A program made the position numbers and the translations under genes. A model generated the notes under the pieces. It did not search any database. It was not told where the DNA came from and saw only the letters and a program-made list of their open reading frames with translations. Source: an uncultured bacterium (GTDB lineage Bacteria; Cloacimonadota; Cloacimonadia; Cloacimonadales; Cloacimonadaceae). From it: a stretch of DNA of 35,080 nt. The DNA lies in contig CALGPA010000115.1 of NCBI GenBank assembly GCA_937960795.1, forward strand, positions 1 to 35,080. The letters run 5' to 3'. Shown piece after piece: positions 1-7,268 of this stretch (position 1 is the stretch's first letter; the number at the start of each line of letters is the position of its first letter).

Positions 1-11
1 CTAAGAACTCT

Positions 12-102
12 CTAAGTCCTTATTTTCTCACCGCTTGCACGCTCGACCGGTGAGCAAGAGGTGAGGGAGGCGTGAGCGCCCCTTATTTTACAGGCACTTA
101 CG
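12..102 (+). repeat. Dispersed palindromic repeat, copy A (partial)
   Basis: This stretch matches 34641-34736 on the same strand and 11883-11978 on the opposite strand. Shared blocks in order are TAAGTCCTTATTTTCTCAC, CTCGACCGGTGAG, a second GGTGAG, a GCATGAGC-like block and CACTTA. It contains the internal inverted repeat CTCACCG/CGGTGAG and outer arms TAAGT/ACTTA. The left flanking hairpin seen in the other two copies is not present here, so this copy is shorter or diverged near the window edge. No gene is visible in 1-207. Confidence 0.75.
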
Positions 103-207
103 AGCCTAGTGTTTGATGATTTTCCCGATACATTTTATCTGGCTAGCACCGCTCATGAATCAATTTCTCTTCACGATTAACGGCTGTGAATGGCAGCTCA
201 GCTATGA

Positions 208-1140
208 TCAACGATATTCGTAGACCATCCAGCCGTCCTTGCCCATTGCCACAAAGATATAATCATTTTCAAGTGCTATATCCAATGCAGCCGCAGGGGG
301 GTAGAAGGTGTTTATATCCTGTGGTCGAGATGGATCTGAGATGTCAAGTATCTTCACTCCGCCTTGACCCAATGCCAGGTACAGGCGGTTATCTTTTACA
401 TTTAGTGACTGGATATGATTGAAGAATGCAGCCTGACTGATCAGGCTCGGCTTGTCGATCTGATCCACTGAAAGCACCATAAGCTCTTTCCCGGCAGCAA
501 CATATACGTGGTTGCCCGATTTTACCAAGCGAATCGCATTGGAGATATTGTAGTGCGTGGCTATGCTTAGCGGAAAGCTCTGATCGCTGATGTCAACGGT
601 GACAAAGCCAAAATCATTTAGCGCATAGATGTAGGGATATTCGACCACAAAATCTTTAATTCCCCATTTTTCGGAGAAATTCGCCAAGTGCTCACTCGTG
701 CCTCCGCGTCCGATATTGATGATATCAATGCCACGATAACGATCTGCCACATAGAGGGTTGAGCCTTCTCGGCTCATTTTATCGCCGATCACTGTGTTGA
801 TAAAAAAGATCCTGCCAAGCTGACTAAGAGAATCGATCTGAGAGACGGTGTTACTGGCTTCTTGACTGGAGACATAGACTATGTTTCCCGCTTGAAAGTT
901 TACGTCCTCCATTCGGAATTCCGACCTAAATCCTGCTTCAAGCCTTGGTTGCCAAGCATTGAAAGTGCTGTAAATCAGAAGATCTTGGGAATCCCTGATG
1001 AGCACCTGTGTATCTGAAACATATATCTTTTGGGCGTTGACTCCTCTGACCTGTCCCAAGGGATAGACAAATCTATTGTCTATGGCTGTCAGGCTTGAGC
1101 ATAGGACAACAAGCACAAGCGCAAACAAAAGGCTTTTCAT
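208..1140 (-). CDS. Secreted LVIVD-repeat (beta-propeller-like) protein
   Basis: A 310-residue protein with a clear signal peptide (about residues 1-19, hydrophobic core LLFALVLVVLCSSLTA), so it is exported. The mature part is built of repeated units of the LVIVD type, for example ILDISDPSRP near the C-terminus and VDISDQSFPLS in the middle, which usually fold as a beta-propeller of unknown ligand. The ATG is preceded by GGAGG at good spacing. It is the last gene of a seven-gene minus-strand operon, 17 bp after the MoxR gene. No enzyme motif is seen; the role is probably protein binding or scaffolding at the cell surface or periplasm (inference). Confidence 0.75.
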   Translation of the reverse strand: MKSLLFALVLVVLCSSLTAIDNRFVYPLGQVRGVNAQKIYVSDTQVLIRDSQDLLIYSTFNAWQPRLEAGFRSEFRMEDVNFQAGNIVYVSSQEASNTVSQIDSLSQLGRIFFINTVIGDKMSREGSTLYVADRYRGIDIINIGRGGTSEHLANFSEKWGIKDFVVEYPYIYALNDFGFVTVDISDQSFPLSIATHYNISNAIRLVKSGNHVYVAAGKELMVLSVDQIDKPSLISQAAFFNHIQSLNVKDNRLYLALGQGGVKILDISDPSRPQDINTFYPPAAALDIALENDYIFVAMGKDGWMVYEYR

Positions 1141-1157
1141 TGTGCCTCCGTGTTTAT

Positions 1158-2141
1158 TTAGGATTTCTCCTTGATAAGATTGTTGATGATCACAAGAGAA
1201 TCTATCCCTTCCGCTTCAGCGGCGAATGAAACGAGTATGCGATGTTTTAGCACGATGGGCGCCACTCGCCGGACATCTTTCTCTGAAGGGCTGAGCCTGC
1301 CATCAAGCGCAGCTACGGCTTTGGCACCCAAAATGAGATATTGGGACGCACGCGGTCCCGCACCCCAGCTGACCCAGCGCTTGATCTCGGAGCTGGCGTC
1401 AGGGCTATTGGGGCGACTCGATCGCACCAGATTTACCGCATATTTGAGCACATGCTCACTCACAGGTAATTCTCGCACCACTTCTTGCATGGCAATGATC
1501 TCAGCCGCATTCAGGCAGGGCCGGATCTTTGGCAATGCTGCACCTGTGGTGTTTTCTACTATCATCAGTTCTTCCTCATAGCTTGGATAGTCTATGTTTA
1601 GATAAAACATAAATCTATCGAGTTGAGCTTCCGGCAGAGGGTATGTTCCCTCTTGTTCGATGGGGTTTTGGGTAGCCATCACGATGAATGGTCTATCCAG
1701 TTCCCATGTCTTATTACCACTGGTGATGGCATTTTCCTGCATTGCTTGTAACAGAGCTGCTTGAGTTTTGGGCGGAGTACGGTTGATCTCGTCTGCCAAA
1801 ATGATGTTTGCAAAGACCGGACCTTTGAGATAGTCAAAGCTCTTGGCGCCGGTCTTCGGATCCGAGACAAGGATATCGCTGCCGGTAATATCCGACGGCA
1901 TGAGATCCGGAGTAAACTGGATCCTGGAAAAGGAAAGCGAAAGGCTTTGCGCGAGAGAGGATATCATAAGGGTCTTGGCAAGCCCGGGAACCCCCTCGAT
2001 CAGGACATGGCCATTGGCAAAAAGAGCTGTGAGAACTTCATCAATCACCTTTTCTTGTCCCACGATCACTTTTGAGATCTGCGCTTTGAGTTCTTGGGTG
2101 GATTTACTTAGCTGCTGTATCTTTTCTATCTGGTTTTCCAT
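1158..2141 (-). CDS. MoxR-family AAA+ ATPase
   Basis: A 327-residue ATPase typical of the MoxR/RavA group in length and motifs: Walker A GVPGLAKT (residues 50-57), Walker B ILADEINR with D117/E118, and the family block following it (PPKTQAALLQAMQE). The family acts as a chaperone-like ATPase in maturation of envelope or metal enzymes, usually encoded with DUF58 and von Willebrand A-domain partners. Those partners are absent here; the neighbours are a membrane protein and a secreted LVIVD protein. The start overlaps the end of the upstream gene by 38 bp, with GGAG nine bases before the ATG. The family assignment is firm; the substrate is unknown. Confidence 0.93.
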   Translation of the reverse strand: MENQIEKIQQLSKSTQELKAQISKVIVGQEKVIDEVLTALFANGHVLIEGVPGLAKTLMISSLAQSLSLSFSRIQFTPDLMPSDITGSDILVSDPKTGAKSFDYLKGPVFANIILADEINRTPPKTQAALLQAMQENAITSGNKTWELDRPFIVMATQNPIEQEGTYPLPEAQLDRFMFYLNIDYPSYEEELMIVENTTGAALPKIRPCLNAAEIIAMQEVVRELPVSEHVLKYAVNLVRSSRPNSPDASSEIKRWVSWGAGPRASQYLILGAKAVAALDGRLSPSEKDVRRVAPIVLKHRILVSFAAEAEGIDSLVIINNLIKEKS

Positions 2142-3138
2142 CGAGTCTTTCTCCTTTAAAAATCATGCGAATCACCTCATAACCCGAGATGCCATATGCC
2201 ACGCTGCCAACTGACAGCATCAGGAAAGCCGTCAGAATATGCGCAAAAGCCATAATCGCCGAAGCGCTTGTCTTTGTCAAATTAAATCCTATGCTGAAGA
2301 TAATGATCATCATCCATTCGTTGCTGCCCAATTGAGCCGGGGGCTGAGGTAAAGCATAGCTTAGATTGATGAGAGTGTAGCCAAAGAGCACCAAAAGAAA
2401 GCTGAAGTCCACTCCAAACGCCACAAAGAGCAGGTAGAAATAGCAGCCATCAAGGAAGATGCCAATGCCGGTCAAGACGATCGCTGACAAAAGCTTGAGA
2501 GGGTGATGATCAAAGATATCCAAGCCCTCCACAAATAGGCTAAGCTTCTCTATGATCATGGCCGAAATCCTCGGAGGAAGTATCCGCATAGGATAGCTAA
2601 GGATGACCAGCACTTTGTCCTTTTTCCATGCCGCCAGCATAATCACGCCGACAGATATCACAAACACGAATGCCAAAAGTATCAAAAGTATCAAAAGGGC
2701 TGTGCTGACTCGGATCTTCAAAAATGGGATCAAGATGATTACGCTTACTATTGCCAAAGTGTCGAAAGTCTTGTCAATAAAGACGGAGGGGAGGGTGCGC
2801 ACAATGCTCTGTCCGTGATTTCTTTTGACAAACCAGCTTTTGACAAGCTCGCCCGCGCGGATGGGAATCAGATAGTTCAGCAGGTTGCCACCCATCGCAT
2901 AGAGCCAGCTTCTATATAGCGGAATCTTGATGCTCTGAGATAAAAGAATGTTCCACCGAACGGAACGTACAAAGTATGCAGATAGATAGCAGATGGACGC
3001 GTATAGCACGTGAATATGGGAAATGCGGCTGAAATAGTTACTTAGCTCACTGATCGGGATGTGGTGCAACCAAAGCAGTATCAGGATCACTCCAATCACC
3101 GCTCCGATGGACAGGGCAAGGATGTTTCTCTTGTTCAC
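2104..3138 (-). CDS. UPF0104 / LPG-synthase-TM-like integral membrane protein
   Basis: A protein of about 344 residues with roughly eight hydrophobic segments, beginning ILALSIGAVIGVILILLW, and the pattern of the lysylphosphatidylglycerol synthase TM/UPF0104 family (SYALPQPPAQLGSNEWMM, GYTLINLSY, VRSVRWNILLSQ). Family members sit in the inner membrane and are linked to lipid flipping or glycolipid transfer. I prefer the GTG at 3138, which forms a GTGA overlap with the upstream stop, over the ATG at 3171. The 3' end overlaps the MoxR gene by 38 bp. In an operon with a polyprenyl synthase and a sugar epimerase, a role in envelope lipid or glycan handling is likely (inference). Confidence 0.85.
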   Translation of the reverse strand: MNKRNILALSIGAVIGVILILLWLHHIPISELSNYFSRISHIHVLYASICYLSAYFVRSVRWNILLSQSIKIPLYRSWLYAMGGNLLNYLIPIRAGELVKSWFVKRNHGQSIVRTLPSVFIDKTFDTLAIVSVIILIPFLKIRVSTALLILLILLAFVFVISVGVIMLAAWKKDKVLVILSYPMRILPPRISAMIIEKLSLFVEGLDIFDHHPLKLLSAIVLTGIGIFLDGCYFYLLFVAFGVDFSFLLVLFGYTLINLSYALPQPPAQLGSNEWMMIIIFSIGFNLTKTSASAIMAFAHILTAFLMLSVGSVAYGISGYEVIRMIFKGERLDGKPDRKDTAAK

Positions 3139-3986
3139 GATCTGAATAACATGTAGTAGTGATGCGCCCAAAAGCGCTTGAGAATCGACGGAGCAAGCTT
3201 CTCAAAGGGATAGTAGCGCATCATGCGCTTCGGAAACTCGGGATCCTCTCCCCGATAGAACGGCAATATGCTCAGCTCTTTTGCTGGTCTTTGGCGGACT
3301 CTCTCCTGCCGATCTCTTTGGGAGACATCTTTGTCAAAGATAGTTGCTAGATAATCCTCTTTGCTCATGCCAATATCCGGCCAAGGGGGGCAGTCAATGA
3401 AATCTGCATCAACCAGGTTCCAGCCGTTTTTCTTCATTAAATATGTAATGCTTTGGGGGTCGATATACTTCGGTTTGAGCCGGGGATAAAGCTCCGGGCT
3501 GTATCCCTTTAGCTGTCCTTTGAAGCCGATGCCGGATTGGTTTGGCACACAGAGCAGGATATCCCCTCGGATCACTCGGCAAAGCTCCCCTAGATAATCA
3601 GGCAGATCCTCCACAAACCATAGGGCGGAGAAGTTGAAGCCAAAATCAATGGATTTGTCCGGATAGTCCAGCTTGCGGTAGCTTTCATTAAAGCGCAAAT
3701 GCACCGGTTGCCCAAGCTCCTCCCAAGTCTGGCGGATTAAAAAGATGCGCGTCGCATCATGATCCTCAAGATGGATCTTGCAGCTTCTCTGAGCAAGAGC
3801 GACCAAGTTTATACCCGAGATTCCGGTGAAGCCAAAACATGGGCTTTCTAAAGCGCTCTCATAAGTCGACTCGTCATGAAGAGAAAGGATCAATCTGTTT
3901 AGAATGATGCGTTCATAAGACGAGCCTAAGCCCTCGTGGGGACTTTCATAGTAGCTGTGCCAGTGGTTTATGATGGGAATCGCCAC
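3135..3986 (-). CDS. Class I SAM-dependent methyltransferase-like protein
   Basis: A 283-residue soluble protein. A motif-I-like stretch (FGFTGISGINLVALA), an acidic strand end (IHLEDHD) and a DFGFNFSALWFVEDLPDYLGEL block followed by ILLCVPN resemble a Rossmann-type methyltransferase of the Methyltransf_11 kind. The glycine-rich loop is not canonical, so activity is uncertain. It starts with GTG at 3986, sharing one base with the upstream TAG stop (TAGTG), a sign of translational coupling. Its position between an epimerase and a membrane protein suggests modification of a sugar or lipid intermediate, but the substrate cannot be read from the sequence. Confidence 0.65.
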   Translation of the reverse strand: MAIPIINHWHSYYESPHEGLGSSYERIILNRLILSLHDESTYESALESPCFGFTGISGINLVALAQRSCKIHLEDHDATRIFLIRQTWEELGQPVHLRFNESYRKLDYPDKSIDFGFNFSALWFVEDLPDYLGELCRVIRGDILLCVPNQSGIGFKGQLKGYSPELYPRLKPKYIDPQSITYLMKKNGWNLVDADFIDCPPWPDIGMSKEDYLATIFDKDVSQRDRQERVRQRPAKELSILPFYRGEDPEFPKRMMRYYPFEKLAPSILKRFWAHHYYMLFRS

Positions 3987-4963
3987 TATTGCTCCAGATA
4001 GTCGTCTATAGTGATCTGAATATCGGGTATCGTATAGTGATCTTTGATATCTCTTTTTTGCATAGCATCATAGTAGTCTTGAACGTTGTAGAACCAACTT
4101 TTGGAGATGAGCTCAAAGCGGCTGATGAAGAGCTCATTCTTCGCCAAACGAGCCAGCCTCTCCCCTGCAGCGAAGAAAAAGCGGTCGACAGTCAGATATG
4201 ACGGATAGTTCTTCTTGTGCAGCTGTCTTGAGATGAAGTTTACCAGAGCACTAAGCTTGATGGACTCGCGATCTGCCACATTCCATGCCATGCCGCTTGG
4301 GAAGTCTTCCTCAAGGCACCATTTGAAGGCTTCGACCAGGGCGTCTATATGGCACAGGTGGATCCAAACCGACTTGTTGATCATCGGAAATCTGTATTTT
4401 GCAACCATCTTCACCAGTTGATATGGGAAGCCGTGATCTCCCTTGCCGTATGTGATGCTGGGGCGGATGATGGCTGATCTTAGCCCATGCAGCACAGCGC
4501 GGTTGATCACTTTCTCTGCCTCGATCTTGGTGTAGTGATAGTAGTTATCAGGATTTTTTGGACTCTGGTTGTTTGCGGGAAGTTCTTCAGGAATCGCGCC
4601 AAAGACTCCGACTGAACTGCAAAAGATTAATCTGGCATCGTGCTTGACACAGTAGTCCACCATCTGTTCTGTGCTGCTGACATTGCTGCGATAGTATTGT
4701 CTTTTACTTGCCTTCCTGCCACCGCGCAAAGCGCCTATGTGCAGGATGCTGTCAAAGTCCGAGCTCTGAAGATAGTCCCGCAAAGACTTTGTGTCTGCGA
4801 GATCAAGCTCTTTGATCTCTATCTTGCCGGTATAATCTTGGAAGCGGCGTGCCGGAGTCCCGGGACGAACCAGCGCGGTGATCTCCCATTGACTGTCCAC
4901 GATGGCTCTTAAGACCGCTCCACCGACAAATCCGGTGATCCCGGTGATGAGAAGCTTAGGCAA
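3986..4963 (-). CDS. NAD-dependent epimerase/dehydratase (extended SDR)
   Basis: A 325-residue extended short-chain dehydrogenase. The N-terminal nucleotide-binding motif is TGITGFVG (residues 7-14), followed by the downstream LHIGALRGG block, a catalytic serine region (IFCSSVGVFG) and the YxxxK motif (YYHYTKIEAEK). The family acts on nucleotide sugars or on steroid-like and other hydroxy substrates; the exact one is unknown. It overlaps the PHP phosphatase gene upstream by 8 bp and the next gene by 1 bp, so all three are probably translated together. Confidence 0.88.
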   Translation of the reverse strand: MPKLLITGITGFVGGAVLRAIVDSQWEITALVRPGTPARRFQDYTGKIEIKELDLADTKSLRDYLQSSDFDSILHIGALRGGRKASKRQYYRSNVSSTEQMVDYCVKHDARLIFCSSVGVFGAIPEELPANNQSPKNPDNYYHYTKIEAEKVINRAVLHGLRSAIIRPSITYGKGDHGFPYQLVKMVAKYRFPMINKSVWIHLCHIDALVEAFKWCLEEDFPSGMAWNVADRESIKLSALVNFISRQLHKKNYPSYLTVDRFFFAAGERLARLAKNELFISRFELISKSWFYNVQDYYDAMQKRDIKDHYTIPDIQITIDDYLEQ

Positions 4964-5735
4964 AGATTCTCCTTAAGAAGCTCTTTCTCCTGTGGGGGAT
5001 ATACTTGACAGATACGTAGTTGTATGGGATCCTCTCGGATGATTGAATCATGGCGGGATGCTCTCGAGTGAGCAGATTCGCGGCTTTGTCATCAATGCGA
5101 TCTTGAATCATCTTTTTTGCGCGGAACATGGCTTCATAGTCCCCCCGCACATGATCATCAGACGCCAAGATGTGAGTCCAGCCGTTCTCAATGAGTATCC
5201 ACGCTGTTTTGCGAACTTTCTCGCCATAATAGCCCAGAAGTGAGCCGGCATTGGTCTGAACATATATGTTCTTCTCGATTAGATCTCGTGCTGTTGAGGG
5301 TTTTCGCATGATGCTCACATAGCGTTCTGCATGCGCCAAGATGGGTTTGTAGCCCGAGCGCAACAGGGGATATACGTTTGTGTAAAAGTCTTCCGGAAGC
5401 CCGTTTAGCTCGCTTTCGATGAGTACGTAACTGCTCTCGCCCAAGAACAGAGACTTGCTTTTGATGTCTTCCACGATGCCCGGCTGCACAAAGACTTCAA
5501 AGCCGCTTTGCAACTCGATGCCGAGCCCCTCATCGTGTGCAGCTTGCCTAAGCGTTTCCAGCTTTTGGTCATATTCGTGGCGCTCATATTGGTAGTGACC
5601 CCGGAAATAATGAGAACTGAGGTAGACCCTTTTGACGCCGCCGGCATCCATGATGCGCAATTGCGCCAAACTCTTATCTAAGCCATCAGAACCGTCATCA
5701 ATACTGTGAAGAATATGTGAATGTATGTCTATCAT
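4956..5735 (-). CDS. CpsB/YwqE-like PHP-family protein-tyrosine phosphatase
   Basis: A 259-residue metal-dependent hydrolase of the PHP superfamily. It opens with DIHSHILHSIDDGS (CpsB-type HxHxLxxIDDG), then SSHYFRG, GFEVF, HAERY and near the end ASDDH, covering the expected metal ligands. CpsB/YwqE enzymes dephosphorylate the C-terminal tyrosine cluster of the bacterial tyrosine kinases that control capsule or exopolysaccharide synthesis. A kinase of that class, with an unusual poly-tyrosine tail, is encoded at 20312-22597, so the pair could work together although they lie 15 kb apart (inference). The start ATG has GAGG just upstream; the 3' end overlaps the epimerase by 8 bp. Confidence 0.88.
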   Translation of the reverse strand: MIDIHSHILHSIDDGSDGLDKSLAQLRIMDAGGVKRVYLSSHYFRGHYQYERHEYDQKLETLRQAAHDEGLGIELQSGFEVFVQPGIVEDIKSKSLFLGESSYVLIESELNGLPEDFYTNVYPLLRSGYKPILAHAERYVSIMRKPSTARDLIEKNIYVQTNAGSLLGYYGEKVRKTAWILIENGWTHILASDDHVRGDYEAMFRAKKMIQDRIDDKAANLLTREHPAMIQSSERIPYNYVSVKYIPHRRKSFLRRIFA

Positions 5736-5742
5736 GCCTCGT

Positions 5743-6633
5743 TTATGGTAACCTCTCCGCTATCATTTGAATAAACTCCATGAGTACGGTGTTGTTTGGG
5801 AATGGTTTGATCCCACGGGCGCATTCGTCCAAGAGCTTTTCGACTTGGCGGCGAGCCTTGTCAAAGCCCATCAAACCGGTGTATCCACTCTTGGATACAG
5901 GGACATAGTCATCAGAGAAATCCAGCCCTTCACTGCCCCTGGAATAATCCTTTTCAATGTCTGCGATCATCTGATATGCCATTCCGAGATTTACAGAATA
6001 CTCGTTTAATATCTGCCTGGTGTTTTCGTCAGCATCGGCCAAGATACAGGCAATCTCCGAGCTTGCCAAGAGCAGTGAGCCGACCTTCTTCATGTCAATA
6101 TATCGGAGCGTGTTGATCTTCATGACTCTGCGCTTACTGGCAAGATCCACGGTCTGCCCGCCAATCAAGCCATAGCTTTTGCTATTGATCGCCAGGCTTC
6201 TGATAGCGAGATTTGCTTTGACTGGATCTTTGATTTGACAAATGGACTCAAAAGCGAGGATATAAAGAGCATCAGCCGCCAAGATAGCCACAGCATTGCC
6301 ATACTCTTGATGAGTGGCAGAGCTGCCCCGCCGATCTTTCTTGTTCATCACACTGGGAAGATCATCATGTACCAAAGCCGCATTGTGAATGAGCTCGACG
6401 GCACATGCCGCATGCACAGCATCAGGCAGTTGTTTATTGCTCTTCTTCATGCCTGAGAGCATTTCAAAGATGGAGATCAAAAGCAGCGGACGCCATCTCT
6501 TTCCACCGGGGATTACAGCCTTGATCATGGCTTCTTTTAGGGGTCCGGCATAGCGTTTGTCCAGATCCAACAGTGTAGATAAGCCCTCGTCAATCATCTG
6601 CATCCGAGTTTCAAAATACTTCTGTAACAGCAA
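5743..6633 (-). CDS. Divergent trans-polyprenyl diphosphate synthase
   Basis: A 296-residue protein with the fold signature of farnesyl/geranylgeranyl diphosphate synthases: GGKRWRPLLL (residues 43-52), LVHDDLP (87-93), GGQTVDL and the C-terminal KSGYTGLMG. Both catalytic aspartate motifs are altered. The first reads D90-D91 then M96 where the third Asp should be, with lysines at 98-99. The second reads Q221-M-I-A224-D225-I-E-K-D instead of DDxxD. The KTG motif is KVG. It may have changed substrate, or be a non-catalytic partner of another subunit. Start: TTG at 6633 with GGGAGAG seven bases upstream. It is the first gene of the operon, behind a promoter at 6687-6714. Confidence 0.85.
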   Translation of the reverse strand: MLLQKYFETRMQMIDEGLSTLLDLDKRYAGPLKEAMIKAVIPGGKRWRPLLLISIFEMLSGMKKSNKQLPDAVHAACAVELIHNAALVHDDLPSVMNKKDRRGSSATHQEYGNAVAILAADALYILAFESICQIKDPVKANLAIRSLAINSKSYGLIGGQTVDLASKRRVMKINTLRYIDMKKVGSLLLASSEIACILADADENTRQILNEYSVNLGMAYQMIADIEKDYSRGSEGLDFSDDYVPVSKSGYTGLMGFDKARRQVEKLLDECARGIKPFPNNTVLMEFIQMIAERLP

Positions 6634-6686
6634 TGTCTCTCTCCCTTGTCAGGCCAAAATTCCATATTCTCCACCTGACGCTGTCT

Positions 6687-6714
6687 AGGATAGTATATTA
6701 CGAAGTTCTGTCAA
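6687..6714 (-). promoter_or_regulatory. Sigma70-like promoter of the polyprenyl synthase operon
   Basis: Read on the minus strand: TTGACA (6714-6709), 16-bp spacer, TATCCT (6692-6687). The start codon is 54 bp downstream of the -10. A perfect -35 and a fair -10 at near-ideal spacing in the right place support it. Confidence 0.6.
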
Positions 6715-6824
6715 GTTTTTTTTGATGGGTCTGAGGCTTCTATCTTCAAAGCATGGATCGAGGGAACCGCCCGGCATGTCCGCAAGACATTGCTTCATTG
6801 ACTAAGCAAGCTTGGGCAAGAGAG

Positions 6825-6866
6825 AAAAAAGCGACGTGGAGAACACCGGGCGGTGATCTCCACGTC
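6825..6866 (-). terminator. Rho-independent terminator (minus strand)
   Basis: Perfect 10-bp stem GACGTGGAGA (6866-6857) with TCTCCACGTC (6842-6833). Inside it is a further 4-bp CACC/GGTG stem, and it is followed by GC and six T (6830-6825). It points away from the plus-strand photolyase gene, so it must end a separate minus-strand transcript. Confidence 0.8.
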
Positions 6867-6898
6867 TTGGAGGGCATTCTATGTAGGGTAAAAGTTAT
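6825..6898 (-). ncRNA. Candidate small RNA of about 74 nt
   Basis: Predicted only from signals. A minus-strand promoter (-35 TTGACA, 17-bp spacer, -10 AATTAT at 6933-6905) is followed about 7 bases later by a start near 6898, and transcription would end at a classic terminator at 6866-6825. No protein gene in the minus direction lies between the promoter and terminator, and no known RNA family is recognised (no SRP, tmRNA, RNase P or riboswitch core seen). The transcript would be a short 5' tail followed by the 10-bp hairpin and a U tract, the architecture of many base-pairing sRNAs. Confidence 0.45.
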
Positions 6899-6904
6899 GA
6901 ATAC

Positions 6905-6933
6905 ATAATTCTCCCTCTCTGCCTATCTGTCAA
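6905..6933 (-). promoter_or_regulatory. Promoter of the candidate small RNA
   Basis: Minus strand: TTGACA (6933-6928), 17-bp spacer, AATTAT (6910-6905). The 13-mer GCTTGACAGATAG around this -35 is identical to the one at 7115-7127 on the plus strand. Confidence 0.5.
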
Positions 6934-7116
6934 GCGTGTTTCGTGGCTTTTCTCAAACTATCGGGCAATGACTGTGGACAAAAATGATCACTTCATAGGA
7001 ATCCCGAGCTTGATCATCCGGTGACATTGCGCCCCCAAGCCCTGATACAGACGCTTTCGGTAGAGTCTTAGACACGGTATCCCAATCTGCAATCCAAAAT
7101 CGAAGCTACGTTTTGC

Positions 7117-7145
7117 TTGACAGATAGAGCGAGCTTTGCAATACA
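7117..7145 (+). promoter_or_regulatory. Possible promoter of the photolyase operon
   Basis: TTGACA (7117-7122), 17-bp spacer, AATACA (7140-7145). The -35 is perfect and the -10 weak (3 of 6). It would give a 5' leader of roughly 115 bases before the photolyase start. Confidence 0.4.
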
Positions 7146-7268
7146 TAGTTTAAGAAAGTTTTTTTATATAAACCATCCTTGCATGAAGTAGCTATTAGCT
7201 CTGCTTCACCGTGAATTCAGAGAAGATAGACGGCTGCGTCAGCTGGGAGATAAGGATGATTTATCGGC

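Larger units (their letters stand above)
6634..7268. other. 635-bp intergenic region between divergent operons
   Basis: No credible protein gene. It holds the promoter of the minus-strand operon (6687-6714), a small-RNA-like unit with terminator (6825-6933, minus), a further hairpin (TTGCTT 6790-6795 with AAGCAA 6804-6809), a 9-base complement between ACCGCCCGG (6766-6774) and CCGGGCGGT (6846-6854) that would compete with the terminator stem, and a possible promoter for the plus-strand photolyase operon (7117-7145). Confidence 0.7.

Noticed and set aside
6787..6887. Small ORF of about 40 codons running through the minus-strand terminator hairpin
   Set aside because: No ribosome site before its ATG, and the frame passes through the terminator stem, so it would not be on a complete mRNA.
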